Below are positions 32,215-41,747 of a DNA stretch of 64,000 bases, piece after piece (positions within the stretch are counted from its first letter, which is position 1; each line of letters starts with the position of its first letter). A program made the translations under genes and the position numbers. This DNA is from an uncultured Parafilimonas sp. (GTDB taxonomy: Bacteria > Bacteroidota > Bacteroidia > Chitinophagales > Chitinophagaceae): positions 1 through 64,000 of the forward strand of contig CAIRZB010000041.1 of assembly GCA_903882935.1 (NCBI GenBank), in the 5' to 3' direction. Under the pieces are notes generated by a model. The model saw only the letters and a program-made list of their open reading frames with translations, had not been told where the DNA came from and did not search any database.

Positions 32215-33537
32215 ATGTTTGTAGAATTTACAGTTGAAAATTTTCGTTCATTTCGGGATAAGCATGTATTTACAATGCAGGCTGCCGCATTGCGTAGCAA
32301 CGATTCTGGATTAGAAGAGAGTAATGTATTTACAAAAAATAATTTCCGATTGCTAAAAAGTAAGGCAATTTACGGGCAAAATGCGAGCGGAAAATCAAAC
32401 ATTATTAGTGCTTTAAGTTTTTTTAAAGACATGGTAAATAAGTCGGTGAGGGAGGAAGGGATGGCCTCGAAAATATGGGACAACCGTTTTGGATTGTTAT
32501 CAGATTGGGATGATCAACCGATAAGGTTTGAACTGGTTTTTTTTGATGATGATGTTCTATACAGATATGGGTTCGCCATAAATGACGGCAAGGTAGAGGC
32601 AGAATGGTTGTTTGGCCGACCTGGCAAACAAGAAGTAAAGTATTTTGTACGGCAATATGACGAAGTAGATGCAAGTGATAGATATTTCTTAGGGGGTACC
32701 CAGTATAGTACGTTGATGAAGGTCGGAACAAACGAGATTTTTCGTCCAGATAGTTTGTTTCTCACTGGTGCTGCATTAATGAGCCACGAGTTAGGCCACA
32801 AGTTGCGCCAAGCTGTGTTGTCATCTATAACTATCATTAATGGCCTTGCTGATAAACAGAAAAGCCAAATTTCTATGGGGGCATTAATTGCTGGTACGAT
32901 AAAAGATAAGGATGCAATCCGTTCCCTTATTGCCGCTGCAGACAGGAGTATAAAAGATTTAGAGATGCTTCCTGACCAGGAGGATTCTAATACTTTAGAA
33001 AAGGATCAAGAGGGGCTGCCTCAGGGGAAAAATGTAATGCGCCTATATTCAATACGTGACCAGTACAATACTGAGGGGGATTTAACACGGCAGATACCTA
33101 CAGATTTTGGTAAATGGGAATCAGAGGGTACCCAAAAGTTGTTTGCTATTATCCCTTTTGTTCTTCAAGCGCTGCTCAAAGGCAGCTTGCTCGTTATTGA
33201 CGAATTTGATGCCCGTTTCCATCCTGCGCTTACTAAGAAAATTGTTGATCTGTTTCACACGCCAAGTACCAACCCGCACAATGCCCAGTTAATTTTTGTA
33301 ACCCATGATGCTAGTTTGCTTAGCCGTTCCCGCTTGCGAAGAGACCAGGTGTGCCTGGTAGATAAAAACCAGTATGGAGTAAGTAGTTTTAGGTCTTTGA
33401 TTAACTACAAGGGTGTTCGCAAGGACGCCTCATACGAGAAGGAATATCTACAGGGAACTTATGGTGCAGTGCCATACCTTGACGAATTTGATCACATTAT
33501 TGCTTCATACGTAAATACGGGTGATGAGCGCGGATAA
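32215..33537 (+). CDS. rloA: RloA-like AAA ATPase (AbiLi type)
   Basis: The protein has 440 codons. It is an ABC/SMC-like ATPase opening with MFVEFTVENFRSFRD, Walker A GQNASGKS at 54-61, a late signature-like W-E-S-E-G-T-Q-K-L, Walker B LLVIDEFDARFHP and a switch His in VTHDASLL. This is the AAA_15/AAA_21 architecture of RloA, AbiLi and related sensors of phage infection. The next gene, overlapping by 14 bp, is RloB. Such pairs (AbiL, and more distantly PARIS) act as two-gene abortive-infection systems in which the ATPase holds or activates the TOPRIM-like partner. The defence role is by family, not shown here. Confidence 0.88.
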   Translation: MFVEFTVENFRSFRDKHVFTMQAAALRSNDSGLEESNVFTKNNFRLLKSKAIYGQNASGKSNIISALSFFKDMVNKSVREEGMASKIWDNRFGLLSDWDDQPIRFELVFFDDDVLYRYGFAINDGKVEAEWLFGRPGKQEVKYFVRQYDEVDASDRYFLGGTQYSTLMKVGTNEIFRPDSLFLTGAALMSHELGHKLRQAVLSSITIINGLADKQKSQISMGALIAGTIKDKDAIRSLIAAADRSIKDLEMLPDQEDSNTLEKDQEGLPQGKNVMRLYSIRDQYNTEGDLTRQIPTDFGKWESEGTQKLFAIIPFVLQALLKGSLLVIDEFDARFHPALTKKIVDLFHTPSTNPHNAQLIFVTHDASLLSRSRLRRDQVCLVDKNQYGVSSFRSLINYKGVRKDASYEKEYLQGTYGAVPYLDEFDHIIASYVNTGDERG

Positions 33538-34225
33538 GATAAGTAAGGAAAAGCGGAATCAGGAGTGGTTGAAAAAAATGCAGGAATACTTGCCAGTACC
33601 AGAACCTGAAGAGGAAGAAATCCTAAATAAGCGGTTTTTGATTATATGCGAGGGTGCCAATACCGAGAAATATTATTTTGAGGCTTTTCCGGTACCGTCC
33701 AAGGTAGTGGAAGTATTTGGAGGCTTTGGCGGAGGAAAAGTGTATTTGGTAAATGAGGCAATTAAGAGGGCTGCATTGCCGGAATATCAAGGTTATGAGG
33801 TTTGGTGTGTGTTTGATTATGATATAAAACATGATAATGAAAGACAGTCTGACGATTATAATAAAGCAATAATCACTGCGGAGCAACACGGCTTTATGGT
33901 CGCTTTTTCAAATGATGCTTTTGAATTGTGGCTCTTGTTACACTATCAGTATATTACCAACCAACACCATCGGGCAGAGTATTATGAAATGCTGACAGAA
34001 AGATGGGCTGATTTTTTAAATGGCCAGTCTTACGAAAAAGTTGGCAAATCAATATTCCTATGCAAATCCTTATATAAAAAGTTGGAGCCGGACCAGCCAA
34101 TGGCTATCAAGTTGGCCAAAAGACTTCACCAAGCACATTTTATCACAACCAAGTATCACGAAAAGAACCCCTGCACTACTGTTTATACTCTTGTGGAAGA
34201 ACTTAACAAATACAAACTAAAATAG
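33524..34225 (+). CDS. rloB: RloB-like TOPRIM-type effector (AbiLii type)
   Basis: The protein has 233 codons from the ATG at 33524 (a GTG lies 3 bp earlier). The core LIICEGANTEKYYF supplies the TOPRIM-like Glu43, and WCVFDYD supplies the acidic pair. The segment FSNDAFELWLLLHY and the ending KNPCTTVYTLVEEL are the most diagnostic parts of the RloB family. It overlaps rloA by 14 bp, so translation is probably coupled. In related systems this protein is the toxic nuclease released when the ATPase detects infection; the molecular target here is unknown. Confidence 0.87.
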   Translation: MSADKISKEKRNQEWLKKMQEYLPVPEPEEEEILNKRFLIICEGANTEKYYFEAFPVPSKVVEVFGGFGGGKVYLVNEAIKRAALPEYQGYEVWCVFDYDIKHDNERQSDDYNKAIITAEQHGFMVAFSNDAFELWLLLHYQYITNQHHRAEYYEMLTERWADFLNGQSYEKVGKSIFLCKSLYKKLEPDQPMAIKLAKRLHQAHFITTKYHEKNPCTTVYTLVEELNKYKLK

Positions 34226-34379
34226 GAGTAAGGCTTTGCTAGTTAATGGAATGCATGGAACAGTTGGGGGGCTTGTTAATTGAAGACAAGTCTATCTAAT
34301 CAATGTGTAAAGTTATTCAGGGCGATAGAGATACGCTACGCCATATCTACTCATTCATACCTGCTTTTTTAAATGTCTT

Positions 34380-35321
34380 TCACCCCTTCATCACTTCCGC
34401 CACCAGCTTTTTTATTTTTTGCAGGCCGGTGGTGGCTACAAGCAGGGCATCCTGGTGCCAGTAGGCCTCGTTAAACAGTTCCAGCGACAGCCATTTGGTG
34501 CCGCCCATGGCTTTTAGGTTCTGCAGAATTAGTTTAAACGGCGCCACGCCGTCGCCGGGGTACACACGGTCAGCATCGGTTTGTTCCGCAACGGTTTTGT
34601 TGCCGGGGTAATCGTTCATGTGTATAATATCAATCACTTTGCCGTTTACCAGTTGCAGGCAGTTAAACCCCGAGCCGCCGCGGAACAGGTGGTACACATC
34701 TGGCAGTATGCGTGCTTCGGTATCGTTGGCGGCGGCTGCAATATCCAACGCCTGCCCAAAATTGTACACCGTACCGGAGGCACCCCAAAACTCCAGCAGG
34801 GGCATTACCCCGTACTTACGGCCAAGCTGCAATATCGCACGGTAACGTTCGCCCGCTTTTGCAATATTTAACGGAATACCGGCCTCTATACCCATGGGCG
34901 GGGCGGCAATGCGTTTGCAGCCTAAGGCGGCCATTATTTTCATTTCGCCTTCCAGGGTGTCAAGGGCGGCCTTGCGGCGTGTGTCATCATCCACCATCCA
35001 TTCGGTAAAGCTGATGGCGTTTTCCACCACAAGGCCCCTGGCTTTAATATAGGCGTTAAGCTGCGGCAGGGTATTGCCTTTTTCGAGGTATTCTTTTATA
35101 TCACTCACCCACAGTTCCACGCCGTCGTAACCTGCTTTTGCGGCAATATCAATGTATTGCAGTAGCCCCGGTTTTTGCCCGCTGATGGTGCTGGTGTTTA
35201 AACTAAACTTAAACGGGCCGTACGATGGGGGCGGGGCAGCAGCACGCACGGCGTTAAATGGCAGCAAGGGGGCGAGTGCGGCCGCGCTGGATAATTTTAA
35301 CAGGTTTCGTCTGTTTAACAT
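34380..35321 (-). CDS. Tat-exported sugar phosphate isomerase/epimerase-like TIM barrel
   Basis: The protein has 313 codons from the ATG at 35321; the frame continues open upstream but through repeat DNA. It opens MLNRRNLLKLSSAAALAPLL, a Tat-like signal with adjacent arginines. The barrel follows the AP-endonuclease-2/xylose-isomerase-like family: GYDGVELWVSDIKEYL near residue 65, a LLEFWGASG strand, ILPDVYHLFRGG, IIHMNDYPGN and a final LSLELFNEAYW, which carry the usual acidic and His metal ligands. It is likely periplasmic and acts on a sugar or cyclitol. It stands alone between rloB and the repeat array. Confidence 0.75.
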   Translation of the reverse strand: MLNRRNLLKLSSAAALAPLLPFNAVRAAAPPPSYGPFKFSLNTSTISGQKPGLLQYIDIAAKAGYDGVELWVSDIKEYLEKGNTLPQLNAYIKARGLVVENAISFTEWMVDDDTRRKAALDTLEGEMKIMAALGCKRIAAPPMGIEAGIPLNIAKAGERYRAILQLGRKYGVMPLLEFWGASGTVYNFGQALDIAAAANDTEARILPDVYHLFRGGSGFNCLQLVNGKVIDIIHMNDYPGNKTVAEQTDADRVYPGDGVAPFKLILQNLKAMGGTKWLSLELFNEAYWHQDALLVATTGLQKIKKLVAEVMKG

Positions 35322-36249
35322 GGCTTTAGTTGATTGGGGCGTTAAGGTAAGGCAAATATTTAAATGGTGGGCAGTGGCGGTGTATGTAATTGTTTGCGCG
35401 CAAAGCCGCTGGGGCGCAAAAAACAGCTTCGGGCAGTGTTTTGCATGTGCGGCGAATGCTGGGGAGGGTTGCACCGTTTTAGTGCCGTAAAACCATTTGG
35501 CCATATAAATACCGATGGCCAAATTTGAAATCGCCAGAGGCGATATAATAAACCTACGGAGCGAGGACGCTTCGCAGAGCGAAGAGCAAATATTTACACA
35601 GGTGGGTTTGGGTGCATGAAAAATGGGTATTGGCGGCTTGGCGTGACTCTTATTGCATCTGTCGAGGTAAGGATTTGTTTGCGCGCAAAGACGCAAAGGC
35701 GCAAAGAAAGTGGTGAAAATGGGTTGAATGTCCGGCCAAGGCTTGGATTGGATTTGCACCGTTTTAGTACCTTAAAACCACTTGCCTTTAAATATAAACG
35801 ATGGCCAAGTTCGCGATCGCCAGAGGCGATATAATAGTACTACGAAGCGAGGACGCTTCGCAGAGCCCAGCGTAAATTTTTATATATTAGGTATGGGTGC
35901 TTGAAAAATTTTGGTATAGTGCTAGTTCGTAGTATGGTATTTGTTTTAGCGGCTTTGCGTCTTTGCGCGATTGTTATTGCCCGCATAACCGCACATCTAA
36001 ATCGCCGAAGGCGATATAATAGCTCTACGAAGCGAGACGCTTCGCAGAGCCCAGCGTAAATATTTATACGTTGGGTATGGGTGCTTGAAAAATTTTGGTA
36101 TCGTGCTAGTTTGTAGCATGGTATTCGTTTTAGCGGCTTTTACGTCTTTGCGTGATTGTTACTGCCCGCATAACCGCACATCCAAATCGCCAGAGGCAAT
36201 AGAATAGTACTGCGAAGCGAGGACGCTTCGCAGAGCGAAGAGCAAATAT
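35322..36249. other. 928-bp intergenic region dominated by structured repeats
   Basis: No credible gene. It contains four copies of a two-hairpin repeat (separate entry) and several GCAAAGACGCAAAG-like words (35681-35709, 35951-35970, 36134-36154), a kind of sequence dispersed in many Bacteroidota genomes. The last copy runs directly into the stop codon of selD. Confidence 0.6.
35530..36245 (+). repeat. Two-hairpin repeat, family A, four copies
   Basis: Copies start at 35530, 35816, 36001 and 36186; the last three have an exact 185-bp period. Each begins ATCGCC-AGA-GGCGAT (one has GAA in the loop; the fourth is mutated), then a linker ATAATAGTACT, then a perfect CGAAGCG-AGGA-CGCTTCG hairpin and CAGAGC. 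One copy (36001) has a shorter second loop, AGA instead of AGGA. The layout matches family B at 47.2 kb. Confidence 0.8.
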
Positions 36250-37293
36250 TTATACGACCGTAATCAGCGGCTGGCCTTCGCGCGGGGCTTGCAGCCAGCC
36301 GATAGCGGTTAGGGGCTGGCCCAGCTTTACCATGGCCGCTTCAAAAGCAGGCGCACCTTCTGCGGCTACGGCCACCAGCAGGCCGCCGCTGGTTTGAGGG
36401 TCGGCCAGTATGTAGCGCTGCTCATCCGTAAGCGGGGCTATTTTGTGGCCATAGCTCTGCCAGTTGCGTTGCGTGCCGCCGGGGTAGCATTTTTGCTCAA
36501 GATAGTTTTGCAAGCCCTCAATAACAGGCACTTTATCGTATTGCAGTACGGCTTGCAGGCCGCTGCCTTCGCACATTTCGGCAAGGTGGCCAAGCAGGCC
36601 AAAGCCGGTAACATCGGTAAGCGCTTTAACATCCTCCATTTGCCCAAATACCTCGCCCAGTTTGTTTAGGGTGGTCATGCTTTTAAGTGCCACTGCCGCA
36701 TCCTGCGCCGACAACAACCCCTTTTTTTGCGCGGTGGATAGTACGCCCACGCCCAGCGCTTTGGTAAGGTACAGGCGGCAGCCCGCCACAGCGGTGGAGT
36801 TTTGTTTAAGCTTGGGTACGTCCACCAGTCCATTAACGGCCAGGCCAAAAACCGGCTCGGGGCAGTCAATGCTGTGGCCGCCTGCCAGTGTTATACCCGC
36901 TTCGGCACAAATGGCCCTGGCACCTTCCAGTACCTTTTGCGCCACTTCGGGCGGCAGCTTATCAATGGGCCAGCCCAGTATGGCAATGGCCAGTATGGGT
37001 TTGCCGCCCATGGCATACACATCGCTAATGGCGTTGGCACTGGCAATGCGCCCAAAATCGTAGGCATCATCCACAATGGGCATAAAAAAGTCGGTGGTGG
37101 AAATTAGGGCCGTGCCATTGCCTAAGTTAAGCACAGCGGCATCGTCCCGCTTATCGTTACCCACCAGCAAACGCGCATCGGGCGTATAGGCCAGCGGGCT
37201 GTGCAGAATTTTATCTAAAATGGAGGGGCTTATTTTGCAGCCGCAACCCGCGCCGTGCGAGTATTGGGTAAGTTTAAAGGCTTGTGTTTCCAT
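36250..37293 (-). CDS. selD: Selenide, water dikinase (selenophosphate synthetase)
   Basis: It makes selenophosphate, the selenium donor, from selenide and ATP. The N-terminus reads [15 protein letters not shown], placing Cys17 and Lys20 exactly as in the Escherichia coli enzyme; position 17 is Cys, not selenocysteine. Further blocks are [20 protein letters not shown] and [13 protein letters not shown]. The 347 codons are the usual length. Its start overlaps the end of mnmH by 20 bp, so the two form an operon. With no selenocysteine genes in view, the visible use of selenophosphate is tRNA 2-selenouridine. Confidence 0.96.
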   Translation of the reverse strand: METQAFKLTQYSHGAGCGCKISPSILDKILHSPLAYTPDARLLVGNDKRDDAAVLNLGNGTALISTTDFFMPIVDDAYDFGRIASANAISDVYAMGGKPILAIAILGWPIDKLPPEVAQKVLEGARAICAEAGITLAGGHSIDCPEPVFGLAVNGLVDVPKLKQNSTAVAGCRLYLTKALGVGVLSTAQKKGLLSAQDAAVALKSMTTLNKLGEVFGQMEDVKALTDVTGFGLLGHLAEMCEGSGLQAVLQYDKVPVIEGLQNYLEQKCYPGGTQRNWQSYGHKIAPLTDEQRYILADPQTSGGLLVAVAAEGAPAFEAAMVKLGQPLTAIGWLQAPREGQPLITVV

Positions 37294-38341
37294 TAGTTGG
37301 TTGTTGTGCTGTTAATGGCAGTGTTTTTTGAAACTGTTGTAATTGCTGTGCATTAGCCAGGTCGTCGCAGCCTTGCAGGGGCAGCGGGTATACTTGGCTG
37401 GCCTGCCGTACAGATAACCCTGTGCGGTAGGTTTTGTCGTAGTACACCAGCACAAGGCGTATAAAATCTTCCATGCGGTTTTCATTTAGCGCGGCAATGG
37501 CATGTTTTGTTTGCTCCGGCCCCAGCCGTTTGTGTATGCGCTGGGTGCACTCCACCAAAAAGTCTTTGTCAAGCCCACCGTATTCCGCCACCAGCGAGGT
37601 TACGCGCTGGGATAGGCCCACGTGTATGTCAATCAGCGGTGCGCCGCGCATCTGTACCCACAGCGGTTTGGGTATTGACCGCCTGCCAATGGTTAGGCTT
37701 TCATCTTCCACCCAAATGGTTTGCGTTGGGTTTTGTTTGCTAAGTGCAGTGGCCAGGTTGTTTTCAAACTGTTCTTGGGTGGGCTGTTCAAGTTTGTTCA
37801 TGCTGCCATAGGCTGACCCTTGGTGTTGGGCCAGGTGTTCCAAGTCAATTACCTGCTCGCCCAGGGTTGTAAGCTGGTGTAGCAGACGCGTTTTGCCGCT
37901 GCCCGTCATGCCGCCCAGCACTTGCAACTGGTAGGGTTGCTCAAATTGCCGGTGCGCCCATTGCCGGTACCTTTTATACCCCCCGGTAATAACATGCACC
38001 TCAAAGCCGTATAAATTAAGTGCCCAGGCCATGGCACCGCTGCGCATGCCGCCCCGCCAGCAGTGCACAGCAATTTTTTTAGCCGGTGCTATTGCCAATG
38101 CCTGCTTGATGAAGCCCGACCATTTGGGGCCGGTAAGGTCGAAACCGAGCAGAATCGCCTCCTCGCGGCCCACCTGTTTATAGGTGGTGCCCACAAGCAC
38201 CCGCTCTTCGTTACTAAACAAAGGCAGGTTGAACGCACCTGGCACGTGGCCCTGGGCAAACTCGGCCGGCGTGCGCACGTCTGCCAAGGGGATGCCGGGC
38301 ATCAATGGCAAAAAATCGGTAATGGAGATTTGCTTCAGCAT
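37274..38341 (-). CDS. mnmH: tRNA 2-selenouridine synthase
   Basis: Also called selU. It replaces sulfur by selenium at the wobble 2-thiouridine of certain tRNAs, using selenophosphate from SelD. A rhodanese domain comes first ([12 protein letters not shown]), with the catalytic Cys94 in [12 protein letters not shown]-loop domain follows ([12 protein letters not shown], about 130-141) and a conserved [15 protein letters not shown] segment. The start at 38341 gives 355 codons, the usual size. It is the first gene of the mnmH-selD operon, with a 20-bp overlap. Confidence 0.95.
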   Translation of the reverse strand: MLKQISITDFLPLMPGIPLADVRTPAEFAQGHVPGAFNLPLFSNEERVLVGTTYKQVGREEAILLGFDLTGPKWSGFIKQALAIAPAKKIAVHCWRGGMRSGAMAWALNLYGFEVHVITGGYKRYRQWAHRQFEQPYQLQVLGGMTGSGKTRLLHQLTTLGEQVIDLEHLAQHQGSAYGSMNKLEQPTQEQFENNLATALSKQNPTQTIWVEDESLTIGRRSIPKPLWVQMRGAPLIDIHVGLSQRVTSLVAEYGGLDKDFLVECTQRIHKRLGPEQTKHAIAALNENRMEDFIRLVLVYYDKTYRTGLSVRQASQVYPLPLQGCDDLANAQQLQQFQKTLPLTAQQPTNGNTSL

Positions 38342-38585
38342 GAAGGGGCAAAGATAGTGGGGAACAGCGCGAAAATTATGCACCAATACTGATAAGCCGC
38401 ACAAGCCTATGCAAGTAATTAGCTTGTACGTTGACGGCTGTGTTGAACATAAGCGCTTACTTTATTTACATCCACCTGTACTAGCGGCGGATTGGATGGA
38501 TCTACACCGTGTTAATGGGGTAAAAAATTATTTTTTTAATACGCTGCCAAGTTAAAAGTTACTAATTTTAGCAAAAACCACCACC

Positions 38586-38981
38586 ATGTTGCCCAACCCT
38601 AAACAATTGCTGTTATTGCCCTTGCTGTTTTGTTTTACCTGCTGTTTTGCGGAGCAGTACACCACTATTAAAGGTATTGCCAAGGTTGTTTTTAAAAACA
38701 GTTACGGCACAAAAGAGCTGACTGTTTCGTTGAAATATAGCGATGATGCCTGTTGGTTTAACGATATTGACGGTAAAACCGTTACCCTCAAACTAACTGA
38801 CCGCCACACCGAGGCCATGGGCTTTGGCCGGGGCTATTGGGATGTATATTCTTCTGCCAATACCTTAGCTGCCGACTATAAACAATACACCGTTAAAATT
38901 AATAAGGAACGCGGGGAGGACGCGTTTATTATTGAAGACCACAAACAAGGCATTACCTACACGGTTGAAAGGGCTTACTGA
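38586..38981 (+). CDS. Small exported protein of unknown function
   Basis: No family recognised. The protein has 131 codons with a signal peptide (LLLLPLLFCFTCCFAEQ). The mature part is beta-strand rich, with IKGIAKVVFKNSYGTKELTVSL, a KTVTLKLTDRH strand and a KQGITYTVERAY ending, which suggests a small beta-sandwich. The Cys pair FTCC in the signal region could be a lipobox variant, but the position is not ideal. It is a single gene with free intergenic DNA on both sides. Confidence 0.6.
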   Translation: MLPNPKQLLLLPLLFCFTCCFAEQYTTIKGIAKVVFKNSYGTKELTVSLKYSDDACWFNDIDGKTVTLKLTDRHTEAMGFGRGYWDVYSSANTLAADYKQYTVKINKERGEDAFIIEDHKQGITYTVERAY

Positions 38982-39404
38982 TGGGCAGCCGGTGCGGGTG
39001 GTTGAGGGTGGCAAAGGTTGGCTGCGAATGTAATTGCGGCACTTCGGTTTTGGCAATACAAAGGTTTTTAGCCCATGCCTAATAAAAAGTTAACGAAGTT
39101 TGATAGGTTGTTATTGTTTGTGCGCTCCCATTGTCACTAAACCCCGGTTTTGCCGCCATGGGCAACCTGTAAAACGAGTCGCGTATGGCGGTACCAAAAA
39201 ATTGGTTTGTCTATAATTCCGGTTATTTCATCGGAAATATTCGTCCACATCTTGCCTTTCAATTATTTTACGGCCAACACCTATGGCTTTAAACAAACAG
39301 GCCAATTGGTAAAAAGGGCAGGTGGCTTAATAAAGTAAAAATTTACCGTTAATAACCCTCCTACGGGATTAGTACACCGGAAGGTATTAGCATAATTGAA
39401 ACGC
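38982..39404. other. 423-bp gap, no gene seen
   Basis: No coding frame with convincing composition, no terminator or repeat was recognised. The last 60 bp before the dipeptidase start are AT-rich and could hold its promoter. Confidence 0.4.
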
Positions 39405-40574
39405 ATGTTTAACAAAACAAATACATGGTCGCGCCGTGGGTTCATTACCGCAATTGCCGGCACAGGTACCGCAATGGCACTCAACCCGCTTCCCTCTTGG
39501 GCGTTTGGTGGGATAGACCCCAAAGTGGCCGCCATTGTAGCCGCCACAATAGGTGTGGACACGCACAACCACATTGATGTGCCCTTGGACAAAGCAGAAA
39601 TTCCCGGCCCAAACATTGATTTGGCAGGGGAAATGAAACAATCCGGGTTCTCGGCCATTTGCATGACGTTTGCGTTGGATTACCAACAATTATCCAAACC
39701 GGGCGAAGCCTACGAGCGTTTTTTGAATGGTCTGGCGAGCATGGACCAACAGCTGGCCAACAATGGGATGAAGAGGAGCTTGAACCTGGCCGATTTGCAG
39801 GCTGCTCACAATAACAAACAACCCACCGTAATACAATCAGTGGAGGGCGGCCATTTTTTGGAGGGGCAGATAGACAGGCTGGCCGTGGCGTATGCCCGTG
39901 GCCTGCGCCATTTGGGTTTGCTGCACGACAGCGATGCTTCCGTTCCGCTGGGGGATGTGTACACCAACCCGCCGCGCTGGGGCGGCCTTACGGCGTTTGG
40001 TGCAGAGGTAATAAGGGAATGCAACAAACTGGGTATTTTGGTTGACCTCACGCATTGCGACACTGCAACGGTGGCTGCGGCGCTAAAACTGTCAACCAAG
40101 CCGGTGATGTTCTCACATACGGGGCTGGATACGCAGCTGGGGCATAACACCAACATGGCCAATATGATGAAGCCAAGGCTCATTGGTAAAACCGAGGCGA
40201 AGTTATTGGCAGATGAAGGTGCAATTATTGGCGTATGGACGCATTTGGCAGACAGTGCTTTGGACTATGCGCAAAATATTCGCGCGTTGGTTGATGTGGT
40301 TGGGGTGGACCAAGTTTGCATTGGCACCGATACCAAATTAACCGGATCCTACAGGTCGCCTAAGGATAAAGGCGGCTTCGGCGGCCCTCCGCCAGGTGGC
40401 GGGCAAGGCCGCAGGATAGGTGACCGAACTAACCAAACATGGGAAGGCCAACAGGTTGGTTTTTTCTACGCGGTTGTAGATGCCCTGTTAAAAACAGGCT
40501 TTACCGCTGATGAAATTACCAAAATAGGCGGCGGTAACTTTTGCCGGGTGTTTGGTGCGGCAACCAATGGGTAG
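39405..40574 (+). CDS. Membrane dipeptidase family (peptidase M19), exported
   Basis: M19 enzymes are zinc dipeptidases related to renal dipeptidase. The ATG at 39405 opens a Tat-like signal (SRRGFITAIAGTG). Metal-site motifs appear in order: VDTHNHID, SVEGGHFLEG with the bridging Glu, VDLTHCD and FSHTG His ligands, and a final IGTDTKL Asp. The 389 codons fit the family. It likely acts in the periplasm on dipeptides or dipeptide-like compounds. An insert rich in Gly and Pro (FGGPPPGGG) lies near residue 325. Confidence 0.87.
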   Translation: MFNKTNTWSRRGFITAIAGTGTAMALNPLPSWAFGGIDPKVAAIVAATIGVDTHNHIDVPLDKAEIPGPNIDLAGEMKQSGFSAICMTFALDYQQLSKPGEAYERFLNGLASMDQQLANNGMKRSLNLADLQAAHNNKQPTVIQSVEGGHFLEGQIDRLAVAYARGLRHLGLLHDSDASVPLGDVYTNPPRWGGLTAFGAEVIRECNKLGILVDLTHCDTATVAAALKLSTKPVMFSHTGLDTQLGHNTNMANMMKPRLIGKTEAKLLADEGAIIGVWTHLADSALDYAQNIRALVDVVGVDQVCIGTDTKLTGSYRSPKDKGGFGGPPPGGGQGRRIGDRTNQTWEGQQVGFFYAVVDALLKTGFTADEITKIGGGNFCRVFGAATNG

Positions 40575-40703
40575 GGTTGCCGGTCGTTTACTTCAATCGG
40601 TTCTCCAATTTTGGTGGCTATGTTTATATTCCCAAGTCACCGGTGTGTTTATGCGTCTGGGGTTTTCCGAATGGCCACTAATGAAGGCTGGGATAGCGAT
40701 TGG

Positions 40704-41114
40704 TTAATTGTTTTCGGTATAACTTTTAAAATTGTTCAATATAGCCTGCCAACCAGCCTGTTGCATTTCTATTGGGTTTTCAGTTTCGGGGTCAAAGCTT
40801 ACGGTTACAGTAGTTTTGTCAGCTACGCTTTCAAATGTTACCGTGGCACCCCGCCCGCCAAATTCGTAAGTAAATTGCTCACCGTCAACAATATTGGTGT
40901 AAATTACTTCAAAGTCAAAGCCAAAACTTCCGTCTTTAGCCTCCATCCTCGCTATATATTTTCCGCCCACGCGCATGTCGTTGGATGCGGAAGGGCAATG
41001 CCAGGAGGGGTCGGCAAAATTCCATTTTGTAATATGCTCGGGGTTGGTATAGTAATCCCAAACCTTTTTAGCATCTGCATTAATGGTTGCGGTTACAGTT
41101 ATTTGGTTATTCAT
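40704..41114 (-). CDS. SRPBCC (AHSA1-like) domain protein
   Basis: The protein has 136 codons from the ATG at 41114 (MNNQITVTATINA). The AHSA1 pattern is clear: AKKVWDYYTNPEHITKWNFA near the start, MRVGGKYIARMEAKDGS, an FTYEFGG strand and the C-terminal helix GWQAILNNFKSY. The fold has a hydrophobic pocket; ligands of this subgroup are mostly unknown. Its 5' part, including about 25 codons and the upstream region, is duplicated 1.73 kb away at 42771-42886, on the far side of the ArsR operon. Confidence 0.85.
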   Translation of the reverse strand: MNNQITVTATINADAKKVWDYYTNPEHITKWNFADPSWHCPSASNDMRVGGKYIARMEAKDGSFGFDFEVIYTNIVDGEQFTYEFGGRGATVTFESVADKTTVTVSFDPETENPIEMQQAGWQAILNNFKSYTENN

Positions 41115-41153
41115 TTTTTTTATGTGCAATGTTAGTAAAAAATTACGTGGATT
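41038..41153 (-). repeat. Direct repeat copy 1 (5' end of the SRPBCC gene)
   Basis: This 116-bp segment recurs at 42771-42886 in the same orientation with about four mismatches. The two copies bracket the ArsR-SRPBCC-DoxX cassette. Confidence 0.85.
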
Positions 41154-41370
41154 TTATTTGGTTGCCTAAAGCCTATAAGTTTTTCGGAGTTTTTGACAAA
41201 AGGCACCGCATTGTTGGTTTTTGGGAGAATTTACTAAGAGCCACCAATGCGAACGCTAAGCATATAGAGGCGGCCGTTTATAACCCACCAGTACCTACCT
41301 TAAAGCACTTACCATTTTACAATCAATTAAACCTGCGACCAAGCCCACCCAATAAAATTGTAAAAAAAAT

Positions 41371-41420
41371 TTGCGTAGCTAAATGGCTACACTTAAATTT
41401 GTAGTCATATAGCTACGCAA
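41371..41420 (+). promoter_or_regulatory. ArsR-type promoter with double operator
   Basis: TTG (41371-41373) is followed after 20 bp by TAAATTTG (41394-41401), a full Bacteroidota promoter. Two dyads GTAGY-N6-GCTAC lie at 41375-41390 and 41401-41416, 26 bp apart. The outer arms TTGCGTAGCTA and TAGCTACGCAA form an 11-bp inverted repeat ending at the ATG. Autorepression by the downstream ArsR protein is the natural reading. Confidence 0.7.
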
Positions 41421-41746
41421 TGAACTTAAGAAGAGATGTTTTTCAGGCCATAGCGGATCCGACAAGAAGGGCAATTCTGCTGTTGGTCGCCACGCAGGGG
41501 ATGACTGCCGGTACGATAGCAGCAAACTTTAATACGGCAAGGCCGACGGTTTCAAAACACTTGCAAATACTTACCGAGTGCGAATTGCTGGGGCAAGAGC
41601 AGAAAGGCAGGGAAATTTACTACCACATTAATGCAGCAAAAATGAAAGAGGTAGCTGAGTTTATAGAGCCGTTCCGCCAAATGTGGGATGACAGGTTTAA
41701 CAAACTGGAAGCCCTTATGAAAAACTACAAAACAAAAAACAAATAG
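41420..41746 (+). CDS. ArsR-family transcriptional regulator
   Basis: The protein has 108 codons with a winged helix-turn-helix: [16 protein letters not shown], the recognition helix [15 protein letters not shown] (about 37-51), then the wing [10 protein letters not shown]. No Cys cluster for metal sensing is visible, as in the ArsR subgroup that controls SRPBCC and DoxX genes. Two bases separate its stop from the SRPBCC gene, and DoxX follows, so this is a three-gene operon. It should repress its own promoter through the two dyads upstream. Confidence 0.93.
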   Translation: MNLRRDVFQAIADPTRRAILLLVATQGMTAGTIAANFNTARPTVSKHLQILTECELLGQEQKGREIYYHINAAKMKEVAEFIEPFRQMWDDRFNKLEALMKNYKTKNK

Positions 41747-41747
41747 G

